Shown here piece after piece: positions 33,538-44,855 of a DNA stretch of 64,000 bases. The stretch lies in the NCBI GenBank assembly GCA_020055645.1, contig CM034546.1, positions 2,294,001-2,358,000 of the forward strand. The letters run 5' to 3'. The first letter of the stretch is position 1. Every line of letters starts with the position of its first letter. The position numbers were made by a program, and so were the translations under genes. The DNA comes from Tomocerus qinae. Taxonomy: Eukaryota; Arthropoda; Collembola; Entomobryomorpha; Tomoceridae. The notes below the pieces were generated by a model, which ran no database searches, was not told where the DNA came from, and saw only the letters and a list, made by a program, of their open reading frames with translations.

Positions 33538-34699
33538 ATGGGATTTGAACGTTTTTCCAAAATCCTAGAGGGGAATCTTATTTTTTCGATTTTAAAAGTT
33601 TTGGTAACTTTTTGGGAGTTTTTTTCGGAAATAGTCTTTCATTGTTCCCTGTATTTGATGCTACTATCTACAGTTATTATTTTGGTGAAGGGAATTCCTT
33701 TTTATCAGGAAGTTGGGGCTGCAGCTAATTTTTCCAACCACTGTAGAAAATAAAGGTGTATTAATTTAAATGTACTTTGTATTTACAAAGTTAACAACCT
33801 AATGGGATGTTTTCGAAATTGTTTTTATTACTGTGATGGGTGGCCTGCTGAATTTCTCTTGAGTGCTAGATTTGCCCCCTTAGCTGGGTTCACTATATTA
33901 AATAGGACCATTTTGAACATAATCAGACAACTTATTGGCAGATGTCGGGTGATTTGATCAATTGACAGCTAATTTTTGACCTGTTATTTCGTCAGAACTG
34001 CTTGGAACGGCACATTTGTCCTTGGTACCCTTATCTGTCAACATCTTAGCTACACTTTCATGTCCATTTGGTGTTTGGGGCAAGTAGGGGATGTTTTAAA
34101 ACTCTAGTCAAAGTTTACAGTGTTATTTAAATGGGAACACAAATTTTCGTTACTTTTCTCATAATTACCACAAAGTAACGACTTTCTCAAATAACCACGT
34201 TTTAGGCAAGATGCTCCAACCATCTAACTACCATTTCATGGTAAATTTCATTAAGATTATGGTACCTCGGGTGGGTTGCAGTTAGGTTAGGTTAGGTTAA
34301 GTTAGGTTAGGTTAGGCTTAGGTTATTTGGGGTACTGAGGATGGGAAGGTATCCACTAGGACATACCTGGTAAAAATGCGATGAAACATTTGTGGGTCAC
34401 GTCTAAGTTTTACAAGGTATTTTCAATTGGTGGGACTACCATTTCGCACCGTTTGGTGCAGCCCAATTATTCCATTCCAATACGTAGCCATTGCAGTGTG
34501 CAATTTAATTAGATGTGCAACTTTATATTACGCTAGTATGGAGCCGGATGGCGTCGACCACATACTTAACAACTATATGCTTCTAAGTCCTAATTACACT
34601 CAAAGTAAAATCAAGGTCACTGCCAGTTTTACTATAATACTTGTAAATATAGTATTATTATATACTCTGGGTCTTTTCCTGGATAATCCTTCCTTGTGA
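33538..34699 (+). other. two small hydrophobic ORFs, possible exons of an unknown membrane protein
   Basis: An ORF at 33538-33753 (71 codons; hydrophobic stretch around FHCSLYLMLLSTVIILVKG) and one at 34427-34699 (90 codons; PFQYVAIAVCNLIRCATLYY and FTIILVNIVLLYTLGLFL, with EPDGVDHILNN between) lie on the same strand. I found no splice pair that joins them convincingly. They could be exons of a small multi-pass protein or chance ORFs. Confidence 0.2.
34281..34325 (+). repeat. interstitial (TTAGG)n telomere-type repeat
   Basis: About eight TTAGG-like units in tandem (GTTAGGTTAGGTTAGGTTAA and continuing), with two units altered. TTAGG is the ancestral arthropod telomere repeat, so this is an interstitial telomeric sequence rather than a chromosome end. 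Confidence 0.8.
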
Positions 34700-35666
34700 T
34701 AATGCATATAGTAATTTCAATTCCAAGTAATTGATTTAAGGTCGAGTAAGGTCGCAGTACTTATTTGTATTTACTTCAAGCCACGTTATCAGCAAGCACT
34801 TGATCCTATCGAAATAATAAACGTTTCCGTGTTGTGGAGAGAAGGAAGCATCGCTTCCAATTTTCAATACCAAATTCAAATCCAATAAGACACAAAATTG
34901 TTTGTTTACGTGCGAAATTAGCAAAAATTTTGATTACATTGTAGAATTAGCAGTTTGTAAATAACTAGTAGGTAAAATTCATAGTGTAGACTTTTCATAA
35001 GAAAAGCGTTATATTTGTACTGCATCACTATAAATAGAAAAAGGATTGCTTAAGGTGTCATTTAAATTACACTTGACATGCAGTAATTGGGTGAAGTGAT
35101 AATTAAAACTATGGAACCGATGCAGCTTAACGAAGATTAGACTTTTAGTTACTTAAATCTCAGAAATATTTAACTGCATATTGGGCGAGATTTTTTCAAC
35201 GATCTGTCAATAAAAACTAGTTTGGGGTTTTTATTTTAAATATCTCATGTAGTGTAGTGTTGGTCTTATCAGAAAAGGGAGTGAGCCTACTTCATATAAT
35301 GTAGGGAATTATATAATAGTATTCCATTGCAAATTGCATGTCTTGCTAACACTTTCAAATTCAAGGCTGAAATGCAGTCGGATATTATTAGGTATCCAAC
35401 TAAGACCACTTTTAATATTTCAGTTCACGGGGGAAAAGAGCAAAACTCTACTGGATGTGCAATGAATAAAAATCATAATATTTACATACCATACTGCAAT
35501 TTATAATAATAAATAACACTTAAAGGGTATAGTTATATTTATTATTACTTGGACACGCAGAATTTATTCACTGGGGAATAGAGTTTATGTGTGAAATATG
35601 ATAATAAACTATTATGTTACATTTTCTTTGTTCACTACATGTTAGCAGAGCAAGAGGGCAGCTAAA
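34700..35666. other. intergenic upstream region of the carboxylesterase gene
   Basis: AT-rich, no gene supported. It presumably includes the esterase promoter, but no clear element was seen. Confidence 0.35.
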
Positions 35667-38374
35667 ATGGAGCTCTTGCGTTTTTCCTTTTCAGTGGCTT
35701 TTCTTACACTGAGTTTTGCAGAAAGTCCACAAATAAAAATTTCGGATGGAGAATTAAAAGGAGTTTTTCTTTCATCTAGAAGTGGAAGAATATACTCAGC
35801 ATTTTTCGGAGTTCCTTACGCAAAACCACCCAAACGATTTCAGGTATATTATATGGTTCACCTTATTAGTTTACGTAATTAGCATAGTATTTCAGCATTG
35901 CTTTTTAATATTTCTTCAATAATATTAAATTAAAATATTGTTGAAAACAATCTATGCAATTATTTTTATTGTACATTTTACTAGTTGGCAGAATTTCCTG
36001 ATCCATGGACAGGAGTTAAGGACTGTTCAAAATTTGGTGATAGTTGTTTGCAAAAGCCCTTGCTATCTCCAAAAAGAGTTTTTCATGGCAGTGAGAACTG
36101 TTTGTTTGTAAACATTTATGTTCCTGGGAAGGTACAGCAATTATTTAAACAATCCAAAAATTAATCAATTTTAATAGAATAAAGGAAATAAGAGAACACG
36201 TTGTAATTTATATTTCAAATGCACCCAAATTAAATAAATAAAGGATATAATTCTTTTAAATTTTATTAAAAGATGGAGAAAAAGAACTTGGCTGTAATGG
36301 TATTTATACACGGAGGAGCGTATGTTGTAGGAAGTAGTAATCTGTACAGGGAACAGTTTTTTATGGATCATGATGTCATTTTGGTCACCATGAACTATCG
36401 ACTGGGAGCTTTAGGTTTTTAAAACAGTTCTACATAACTATTTTTAATACTTTTACTTTTAAACTCCGTAAACCAAGATATTCAATATATTTCAAAGGTT
36501 TTTTAAGTTCCGGTGACGATGAAGTAATTGAAGCCAATCTTGGACTTAAAGATCAGCATTTGGCTCTCAAATGGATACAAAAGAATATAGCAACATTTGG
36601 TGGCGATCCTAAACAAATTACTATCTTCGGAGAAAGTGCAGGCGGTGCCAGCGTCCACTATCACGTTTTGTCTCCTCTCAGCAAAGATTTATTCCAAAAA
36701 GCAATCTTAGAGAGTGGAGTTGCTAATACTCCTTGGTAAACAGCTTAATACGTGTAAAAAAATTACTCAAAATAAACAAAACATTTACGAATCTCTTATT
36801 TGTCAGGGGATTCAAAGAAAACAATTCAAGAAATGCAATGCATGCTTTCGAACTAGGCCGTGCTCTTGGATGTCAATCTAAGTCTTCTGAAGAACTACTT
36901 AAATGCTTGCAAGGAAAAAATGCTGAAGATATTATTTACTTCGAAACAAAAGTTAGCTGATTCTAGGTACCTATTTATAAAAGTTTAAATTTAAAACCAA
37001 CAATTAATTTTATGAATGTTTTAATGTTTTAGAAATGGAACAATGATCCAATACTAACGTTCTACCCAGTTAAAGATTCTCCAAATAGTAAACAAATTTT
37101 TGTTCCCGAATCTCCTCTGGTATCCATGGAAAAAGGAAATTTTAATAAAATTCCTATTTTAATTACTGTTTGTAAGGTAAGTATTTCAATAACCTGGTAC
37201 CATTTATAATTAATTAAGCCATTGTAGTATATATGATAAGTTTATTTTTGTATAGGACGAAGGTCTCTTTTTTCATTCATTGACTGTGGTTAAATCAGAA
37301 AATTTGACTAAGGAAATCAACAAAGACTGGCACCGCATTTTACCCATAACACTCTACTATGATGACATAGGTCGACAATTTATCTTATTCCTAAAGAGTA
37401 AACTCATTTCAGAATGACATGAGCAAAGGAGTAAGGTATCGAAAAACCCAGCTTTTAAAGAAAATATGAGCTTTTTAAGTAAAGCGGGTCAGGGTTTTTG
37501 TCAAAAAGACCCAACCCTTAAAAATCCCGATCCACAACTCTACAGAATAAATATACCTTTATATAGGGATTAAATGCAATGAAATTACATTCTGTAATTT
37601 TTGAGTATACATAAAAACTACCGTTTTTGTGATTGTCATTGTCACTTTTAGCTAGTCGTTTCGATTTCTATTGAATTTTTTGTCTTAGGATTATCTGAAC
37701 ATCAGAAGAGTCATATATCCACGGAAGTTAAGAAATTCTACTTCGGTCATAAAAGCATTGGAGAAGAAACATTTACTAATCTGACAAATATGTACTCTGA
37801 CGGTTGGTTTATTCATCCTGTTCACAAGACTGCTCTACTTTTCGCAAAACACACGACGGTTTACAATGCAGTTCTTACTTACCGAGGGGAACACTCGTTT
37901 ACAGTCATGCTAGGATTCAATCAAACTTTCGGTAAAAGATTCATGTTAAGATTATCCAACCACATCACGTTATTTATTTATTCCTATATATTTTTAAAAT
38001 TTTTAGGAGTTGGCCATATAGACGATATGCTTTATCTCTTCGATAATAATAGTCCTCTCAAATTGACTCCTAACTCTGACGATGAGAAGATGTCGAAACT
38101 TTTTGTTTCAACAGTAGTACAGTTTGCAACGACAGGGTACACAAAATTAATTTTATGTAAAATCGGTGGATTAATATTGGGATTTGACAATGTTTGTATT
38201 AAAATTCCTAGAAAACCGGAGTTTAAGCATGAAAAGATGGTTAACTGGTTGCCATTCTCCACTGAGCACCAATATTGGTTCAACCTGAATTTACAGCCAG
38301 AATTATTGCAAAGTCCCTTTAAGGACCGAATGGAATTTTGGGACCATACCTGGGCAAAAGTGAAGATGTCATAA
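35667..38374 (+). CDS. type-B carboxylesterase (alpha/beta-hydrolase)
   Basis: Ester hydrolase of the COesterase family. Ten exons join in phase to 547 residues: 35667-35843, 35985-36131, 36273-36414, 36498-36735, 36807-36951, 37033-37176, 37256-37370, 37689-37931, 38007-38136, 38212-38374. Exon 1 opens with a signal peptide (MELLRFSFSVAFLTLSFAES), then FFGVPYAKPPKRF. Exon 2 has SENCLFVNIYVP, in place of the usual EDCL. Exon 3 has the oxyanion-hole motif HGGAY. Exon 4 has the nucleophile elbow GESAGG. Exon 7 begins DEGLFF, the likely acid region. Exon 9 has the catalytic-His motif GVGHIDDMLYLF. The last intron (38137-38211) could also be read through in frame, which would insert 25 codons. 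Full length with all triad regions present suggests an active secreted esterase. Detoxification, hormone or pheromone turnover are all possible. Confidence 0.92.
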
Positions 38375-40106
38375 CATTGAAAGCAAAAACAAGCCAATTT
38401 TTTAAAATCATAAATTTGGAAATACATCAGGTATATTATACTATTTAGGCATGTGTTAACCTTTAAATTATTATTTGGATACAATTGTAAATAATTTTGG
38501 AAACTAATAATTTAAATTGCGTTGGTTATAAAAGTGACAAATTGGGATTCTTCCATTCATGAATTTGTATACAATTTTTATTATAATATTTAATGAGTAT
38601 CTAAATTATATTATACCTGTCTTGTCTTGTTTCCTCGAAAACCTTCGGCGTAAACGCTGAAGAAATTCTCCATTACAATTGAAGGAGTGGTACAATGACA
38701 ACCAAAACGACTATAAAGGTCATTTTTGACCATTTTATCAAATATGTCTTATTTGATTTGGTTTTTTTGTTTTTAAAGAAGTAATTCCAAAGGACGGATG
38801 AGGTAGGCAAATAAAATTATGCTCTAATAAATTTCCTCTTTATAACAAATGCGGACTATAAAAAAGTAATAATGTGTGCATTCAAAAGGACTTTTATTTG
38901 TCTTACTTTAATTGAAACGGGCCTAGATGACCTATAAACTTTAAACTTCTAGCTTATAATGCACTTATTGGTATTAATTGTGCATATGAATACAATTCCC
39001 CAATGTGTTTCAAGTAATCTAAAAGTTTTGGAAATAAAATCTACTACGCTAAGACGCTAAAAAACATTAGTAATGGTCTCTAAATTCAACTTTCATATTA
39101 ATGAATTTAAAAAATCAAGAAAAATTAAAATGAATGAAAACTATGGAATTAAAACAATATTTTGTAATTTATTGCATTCATTGCCATTTCCAATGGGGTA
39201 CTAGATCCGATGTGATAATATGTGGTTAGACTATATGCTGGAGGTTTCATTCACTTCTAAGCCAATGTACATTTGCTTAAGGCGGGTAAATTGAACTTTG
39301 TAGAATAATCTCAGCTGAAGATGTTCATTTTCTGTAGTTAGAAAATCAATACTCATTCGAACTTGTCGCCTTACGTTGTTCGGCATTTCAATGAGTTGGA
39401 ACGCTGAGCTTTTGTCCATCAAATCCTTCCCCGTCTTGAAAGAGTAGGCCTACTCTTTCAAGACAAGGAAGGATTTGATGGACAATCCCACAGAACATTC
39501 ACACTAAGGAACGTCATACTTAGTTTTGTTCAGAGAAAAGCAACTTAGTAGAGAAAAGTGTATGGGTGAATCACACCTATCCTTCCCTTCTTTCAAGGTA
39601 CTTAACTATGGAACATTATTCTATGGGACGGTACAGAATATAGTTTTTGGTACTTTGCGGGGGATTTTAAAACCAATCTACTCAGCCGCTAGACCACATT
39701 TTCTGTTATCATGTTACAACATTTTTCGGATTTCACTTTTTGAAGTTTATGAAAATAATATTAATTGTAACTTGTTATTCTTTACTATCGCTGGTCACTG
39801 GTGGAAAAACCTAGAAAATTTGGTATACACTTGCACTGTGCCAAGTGAGTTTTCGAGAAAAAAGAGGTAAAATGAAAAATGTCAAGTAGTAGAGCAAAGA
39901 AAGAAAAAGAGAAAAATAAATTATTATGTTGAAACTATAAAAAGGCGTATTTTTGAAGTTTTCGTTCCATGTCATCTTAAGGTTCATTTTATTATAACAA
40001 AATAATGCATAGTTTGCTTAGACACTGATGACCGAATAATCGTTTTTTCATAATGTAAAAACAATTTCAATATTTTGCTTGTTTTTTAGATTTAGTAGCT
40101 GCCAAC
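38375..40106. other. intergenic stretch containing a large palindrome
   Basis: No gene supported. Open frames at 39231-39422 (minus) and 39526-39870 (plus) show no recognisable domain. The palindrome at 39412-39485 is listed separately. Confidence 0.4.
39412..39485. repeat. 74-bp near-perfect palindrome without a loop
   Basis: Two 37-base arms meet at the centre AGGCCT (39448/39449). The left arm reads TTGTCCATCAAATCCTTCC and continues to GAAAGAGTAGG; the right arm is its inverse with two mismatches near the middle of the arm. There is no spacer. It could extrude as a cruciform or transcribe a long hairpin. Confidence 0.85.
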
Positions 40107-41893
40107 ATGTCGCGAAACCTCGAGCGCCGCGTCCAGCCAGAGACGGAACATACAATTTTGCGCCGCGCTCGCAGTACAGTACTTAGAAAAGAAACACGAC
40201 GAAATATCAGTAGAAATGAACTAAACACAAACAGTACTGAAGTAAAGTATCTAAAATTATGGGTGGAAACACTGAAAAGAGCTGGTAGGGATCTGATAAG
40301 ATTTTGTGTAGAATCTGCAGTCAGTGCAGCAGTCGGCATTCGAGGTGAGTAGCATTTAGTATCTATTTAAGTTGTAAATTGACATTTGACAGGTAGAAAT
40401 CTAGTATAAAATAATTGGTGTTGGATTCGTGTATAGTTAACCGCGTTAAACTATCTACAGCGAGCATTTTATCACCGAGCAGAAGCTATACTAAACGAAA
40501 CGAAACTAACGATGAACGGCGTTTAAGAAAGACATTACAGAGAAGGGTCCAAAGGGCAAGGGCGCGGGACACTGATCTCAAAAAATGCAATATTCAACCT
40601 GAAAAATTTCGGATTACGATAAAAAAGAAAGAAGGAAGTGAGGTTTTCGTTTGTATTGTTTGCAGAGAAGAATTTGACACAGAAAAAGGCCTAACAAGTC
40701 ATTTCATTTACCACACCGAATCAGAAATTTCTGGGGCTAACGTCGGTATTAACAGTGAAGAGAATGACTGTGACTTCCGCGTGGCCAAGGTATATAAATG
40801 TGAAATATGTTCAGGAAAATTTTTTACATTGCCAAATTACAGACAACATATGATAAATGATCATGGAGAAAATCTTGAACTTCTGAAAAGTAATTGCTTC
40901 CCATGCTCTTTTTGTGACAAAGTTTTCAATAAGAAGACTGCTTTAATAGTGCACCAAAGATCTCTCCATGATATGTTCACTCAATGTCCCGTCTGTAAAG
41001 AAAACGTAAAAACTGAAGAATTGTTTGTAAAACACGTTGATGAAATACATCCTGATTGCACTACAAAAGACAAGCTCGTTTGTGGATACTCTGGAGGATA
41101 CTTTTGTAAACTTTGCGGAATTTCTCAAAAAAGTTTCGCCTACATTTTATCACATACCAAAAAACATTCTCAGTCGTTTCAATGTGACCTTTGTGAAACG
41201 AAATTCGACAGCAAAAAGAATTTGAATAACCACAAACTGAGACGACATGGAGAAAAAGTATTTTGCTGCGAACTTTGTGGGAAAGCCTTCAGCAACAGAG
41301 AATCACTTCGACATCACCGTAAAAACCACAAGCCGCCTGAGAAAAGGAAAAGAGTTGAGTGTTTAAAATGTGGAAAAACGTTTGCTGCCAGTAATAGTCT
41401 GCAAGTGCACGATATATCTGCTCATCAGAAGGAAAGACCGTGGCAGTGCACGATTTGTGAGAAACGTTTTTCATGCGCGTCAGGTCTCCATATCCACAAA
41501 ACGACCGTTTGTGAAAAAGATAAAGCAAGCCCAAGAATTTGCCCCATTTGTGGTAAATCTTTGGACAATTATGTTCTTCTAGGCCATCACAAAGCCAATT
41601 TCCATCAATTTGGAAACACCGAAGAAACTTTCTGCCACCTGTGCAAGAAAACATTGAAAGACCCGTTTGCATTGTACTCGCACAATAGGCAATACCATAT
41701 GCAGCAGCTGACATGTGCTGTTTGCGGAAATAGTAGGCCGAATAAAGGATTTCTTCTTGAACATTGGCGAAAGCACAGAGAAGAAAGGCCATATAAATGC
41801 AGTCTATGTGAAATCACGTTTAAATACGCCACTCAATTTACCCAGCACAAAAAAGCTAAACATAAAAATGAATCGGTAAGATTTCTAAACTAA
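40107..41893 (+). CDS. C2H2 zinc-finger protein with 13 fingers (first of a tandem pair)
   Basis: Probable nuclear DNA-binding protein. Exons 40107-40344 and 40437-41893 join in phase to 564 residues. The N terminus is basic (RRARSTVLRKETRR; later ERRLRKTLQRRVQRARARD) with no ZAD domain. Thirteen finger units follow from about residue 130: FVCIVC, YKCEIC, FPCSFC, TQCPVC, YFCKLC, FQCDLC, FCCELC, VECLKC, WQCTIC, RICPIC, TFCHLC, LTCAVC and YKCSLC. The ninth ends HIHKTTVC, so it is C2HC rather than C2H2. A good donor (GTAAGA) sits at 41876, just before the last codons. If used, the next exon adds at most ten residues before a stop. A second gene of the same type starts about 100-180 bases downstream on the same strand. 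Confidence 0.88.
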
Positions 41894-41985
41894 TATAACA
41901 TCAATTTACACTAACTGACCCAAATGGTGTTAATATTCTTTTCGATTATATAACTTTTTTTAAATTATTAACATATAATTTTTAG

Positions 41986-44245
41986 TAGTACTACTCAAAT
42001 ATTGGGGACAATTTTTGATGGAAATTTATTTGATTTCGTCAATGAAATTAAATTACAGGACAATCCGAAGATGATCACAGATTCCAAAATGAACAACAAT
42101 TTAAAGGAAATCTTCAATGAAGTTCACGCTGCTCACTTTTTAGAACTTAATCTTTCTGCAACCAATTTGGAATCAAGAGCGGAAGATAATTTAACTGACC
42201 CCAGGTCTGTAGATGCTAATCTGGGGAGAAATACTGATTCTATAAATGATTCATTTGCCACGGAAGAGAGGAATGACGAAAATGGTTATGTTGACTTTTC
42301 GCGAGCAAATAATCCCGGTAATCCTTATTAGTGTACTTTATTTACATTACATTTATGTAAATGGAGTAAAGTAATTTAAACTTTCCCTTTCGTATACAGT
42401 TACTTTAAATACAGGATTGAAGCAAGTGTCAACTGAAGACCCTCTCCGGAATTGTGAGTTAGAAGATGACGGTGAAACTGATGACGAAAATAATCTCGGT
42501 CAAACATATTCAATTGAAGCGGATTTTGATAGCAATGATATAACAGAAAAAGGTAATGTTCATAAAAATCGTGTTAATGTCGCTTACAATATTTATTACT
42601 TGATTCGTCTAACACATATTTAATTTATGCTTTTTTATTCACAAATATTTCAGAAATGCCACAAAAGACGACAGAAAATATTTCTGAAAATGGTAAATCT
42701 TGCGCCAATAAGACAAATCTGAAGAACACCTGTACAAAAATTTCATGCCCAGATGAATTTTCGGAACCAGAAGACGACATATTTTCACCAATCGAGTCAC
42801 TATCACCAATTGAACATTCCGACAGCGAACTAAGAGTAGATAAGGGCAAACCACTTGGAAAACAAGACTTTTCCCTAGTGCTTACTAAAACATTAGTGTT
42901 GAAATTAGAAAGATTGAAAGAATGTTTTGTCTGCAAGGAAGTTTTTGAATCTGTTAGTTCCTACGAAAATCATTTGAGTTTAAAAAGTCACAAATTGTCT
43001 ATGAAGAGAAGTAAACCTCAAGTTATTAAAAAGGACAAGAAAAGAAGAAAAATGTCAAAGCTTGATAAAAAGCTTAAACATAGTTCCAAAAAGACTATTG
43101 AAAAAAATGTTGACAAATTTCCCTGTCCGTTTTGCAATGAAATATTTTCAAACGCACAGAAATATAAAAAGCACTTATTAGTACACAAAAAGCGAGTGAA
43201 TTGCTTAATTTGTAGTGAAAAATTCTCTACTGTACAAAATTTAGTGGATCATTACCTATCAGATCACAACGGGGAAAAGACTGTGAAATGCAAGATTTGC
43301 GACAAAGCGTTTCTTAGCTACCGAACTTCGAGTAGTAGCTATCCACTACATAGACATATGGAGTTTCAACACGGTGAAGGAAAACGACAGATTGCAGGAC
43401 ATATTATGACTTTCCCTTGTAATATTTGTGGAGAAAGATCCGAAAACATGAAATTGTATCGAATCCATTTGTTATCCCATAATGACGATAAACACAAATG
43501 TGTTTATTGTGAAGAAGAATTTAAGCTTCCTAGTGAACTTGAAGTACACTATGCCGAGACCCACAGTGGAAATATGCCATTTCCATGCGAAAATTGTTCG
43601 TTGAAGTTTCCGACCAAACTTCGTCTGGAATTTCACGAAAAAGAAACTCATCCAAAAGAAAGACCGAAGGAAATAGTTTGCGACGTCTGTGGTCAAACAT
43701 TCCTTAGAATCTCCGATCTTACAAATCACAAAATTGTACATGATTCCGTAGAGGACAGACACAAGTTTTTTTGCGAATTTTGCGGAAAATCATTTTTAAG
43801 AGCCCATAGCCTTGTAATACACAGAAGAGAACATACGGGAGAGAGGCCTTATCCATGCACCATTTGTGGGAATGATGTGGCTTTTGTGTCTAGTGCAATT
43901 CTGAAAGAACACATTGAAAAAGTCCACGATGGAAACATTCACCACTGTGACATGTGTAAGAAATCCTTCCCCAGACTTAAAAATCTTATTAAACACAAAC
44001 GCAGAATCCACGAGAAAACTGATTCAATAAGAAAGCCTTTTATTTGTGAACTATGTCCAGAATCGTTTTCCAAACCGGAAGCTCTAAAAAAACATTTAGA
44101 GTTACACGACCCTGCCCGACCTTTTGGGTGTGATCAATGTTCGTGGCGCTTTAAATACACTAGCAACTTGCAACTGCATATAAAAAATGTCCACGAAAAG
44201 TTGGGCATTGTATATCCAAAGAAAAATAAGAAAAACAGTGTTTAG
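41986..44245 (+). CDS. C2H2 zinc-finger protein with 13 fingers (second of a tandem pair)
   Basis: Exons about 41986-42317, 42400-42552 and 42654-44245. From the first in-frame ATG (42071) they join in phase to 663 residues. The frame is open upstream of that ATG to an AG at 41984-41985, so another 5' exon is possible. The N-terminal third is acidic and serine-rich (DPLRNCELEDDGETDDENN, EPEDDIFSPIESLSPIEH). A lysine-rich tract (KKDKKRRK) follows, then fingers ECFVC, FPCPFC, VNCLIC, VKCKIC (with an unusually long loop), FPCNIC, HKCVYC, FPCENC, IVCDVC, FFCEFC, YPCTIC, HHCDMC, FICELC and FGCDQC. It is a probable nuclear DNA-binding regulator. The equal finger number and adjacency suggest descent from a tandem duplication with the preceding gene, although the N-terminal regions differ fully. 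Confidence 0.85.
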
Positions 44246-44855
44246 AAGATAAATCTTCTGAGGTTGATGTATTGCGTTTCAGTAAACAATAACATGCGTA
44301 TTGTGTAGTAAATTCGCGTTTTATATACTATTTTAATTTTAAATTATTTGAGACCTGAATTATTTTCATTACTGTAAACTGATTATAGGTTATTAGTTAT
44401 TATCGTTGTGCAGATCTCAATATCTCAAATTGATTCATAAATGATTTCAAAGACATTAAAACTAGTCCTTTTTTGTTATAATTACGCATAAATTCATTCA
44501 GACATTTTTGAACGATAGTGTCATGCACAGGGGTATATTAATGTTTTAGTTAGTTAAGGTAATAAATAATCAAGTGCATTTTTGATAGAAAAAGTTATAC
44601 TTTGCTCAAACTACAAAATTTTAATTTTTAAAATACAAACTGCTTTCATTATGTCTTCAGAAAAATTAGTTTACTTTAGATTTCTGGAAAACACAAAATA
44701 CTGTTCTATTCTTTATTCTTACTAATACACATCTTACTTTTTCAATGTGATAACTTATTTGGCATTTTATTCAGTTGAAAATTAATAACCATGATATTTA
44801 TAACTGTTGTTAAATAATAAGTAAGAATAAGAAAAAGCCCCAACTTTCTTATCCA
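44246..44855. other. convergent intergenic spacer
   Basis: 3' flanks of the second zinc-finger gene (plus) and the dynamin gene (minus). A minus-strand AATAAA lies at 44766-44771, 85 bases past the dynamin stop. Nothing else seen. Confidence 0.5.

Noticed and set aside
39231-39870. ORFs on both sides of the palindrome as a gene pair
   Set aside because: No recognisable domain, no splice partners, and one ends inside the palindrome.
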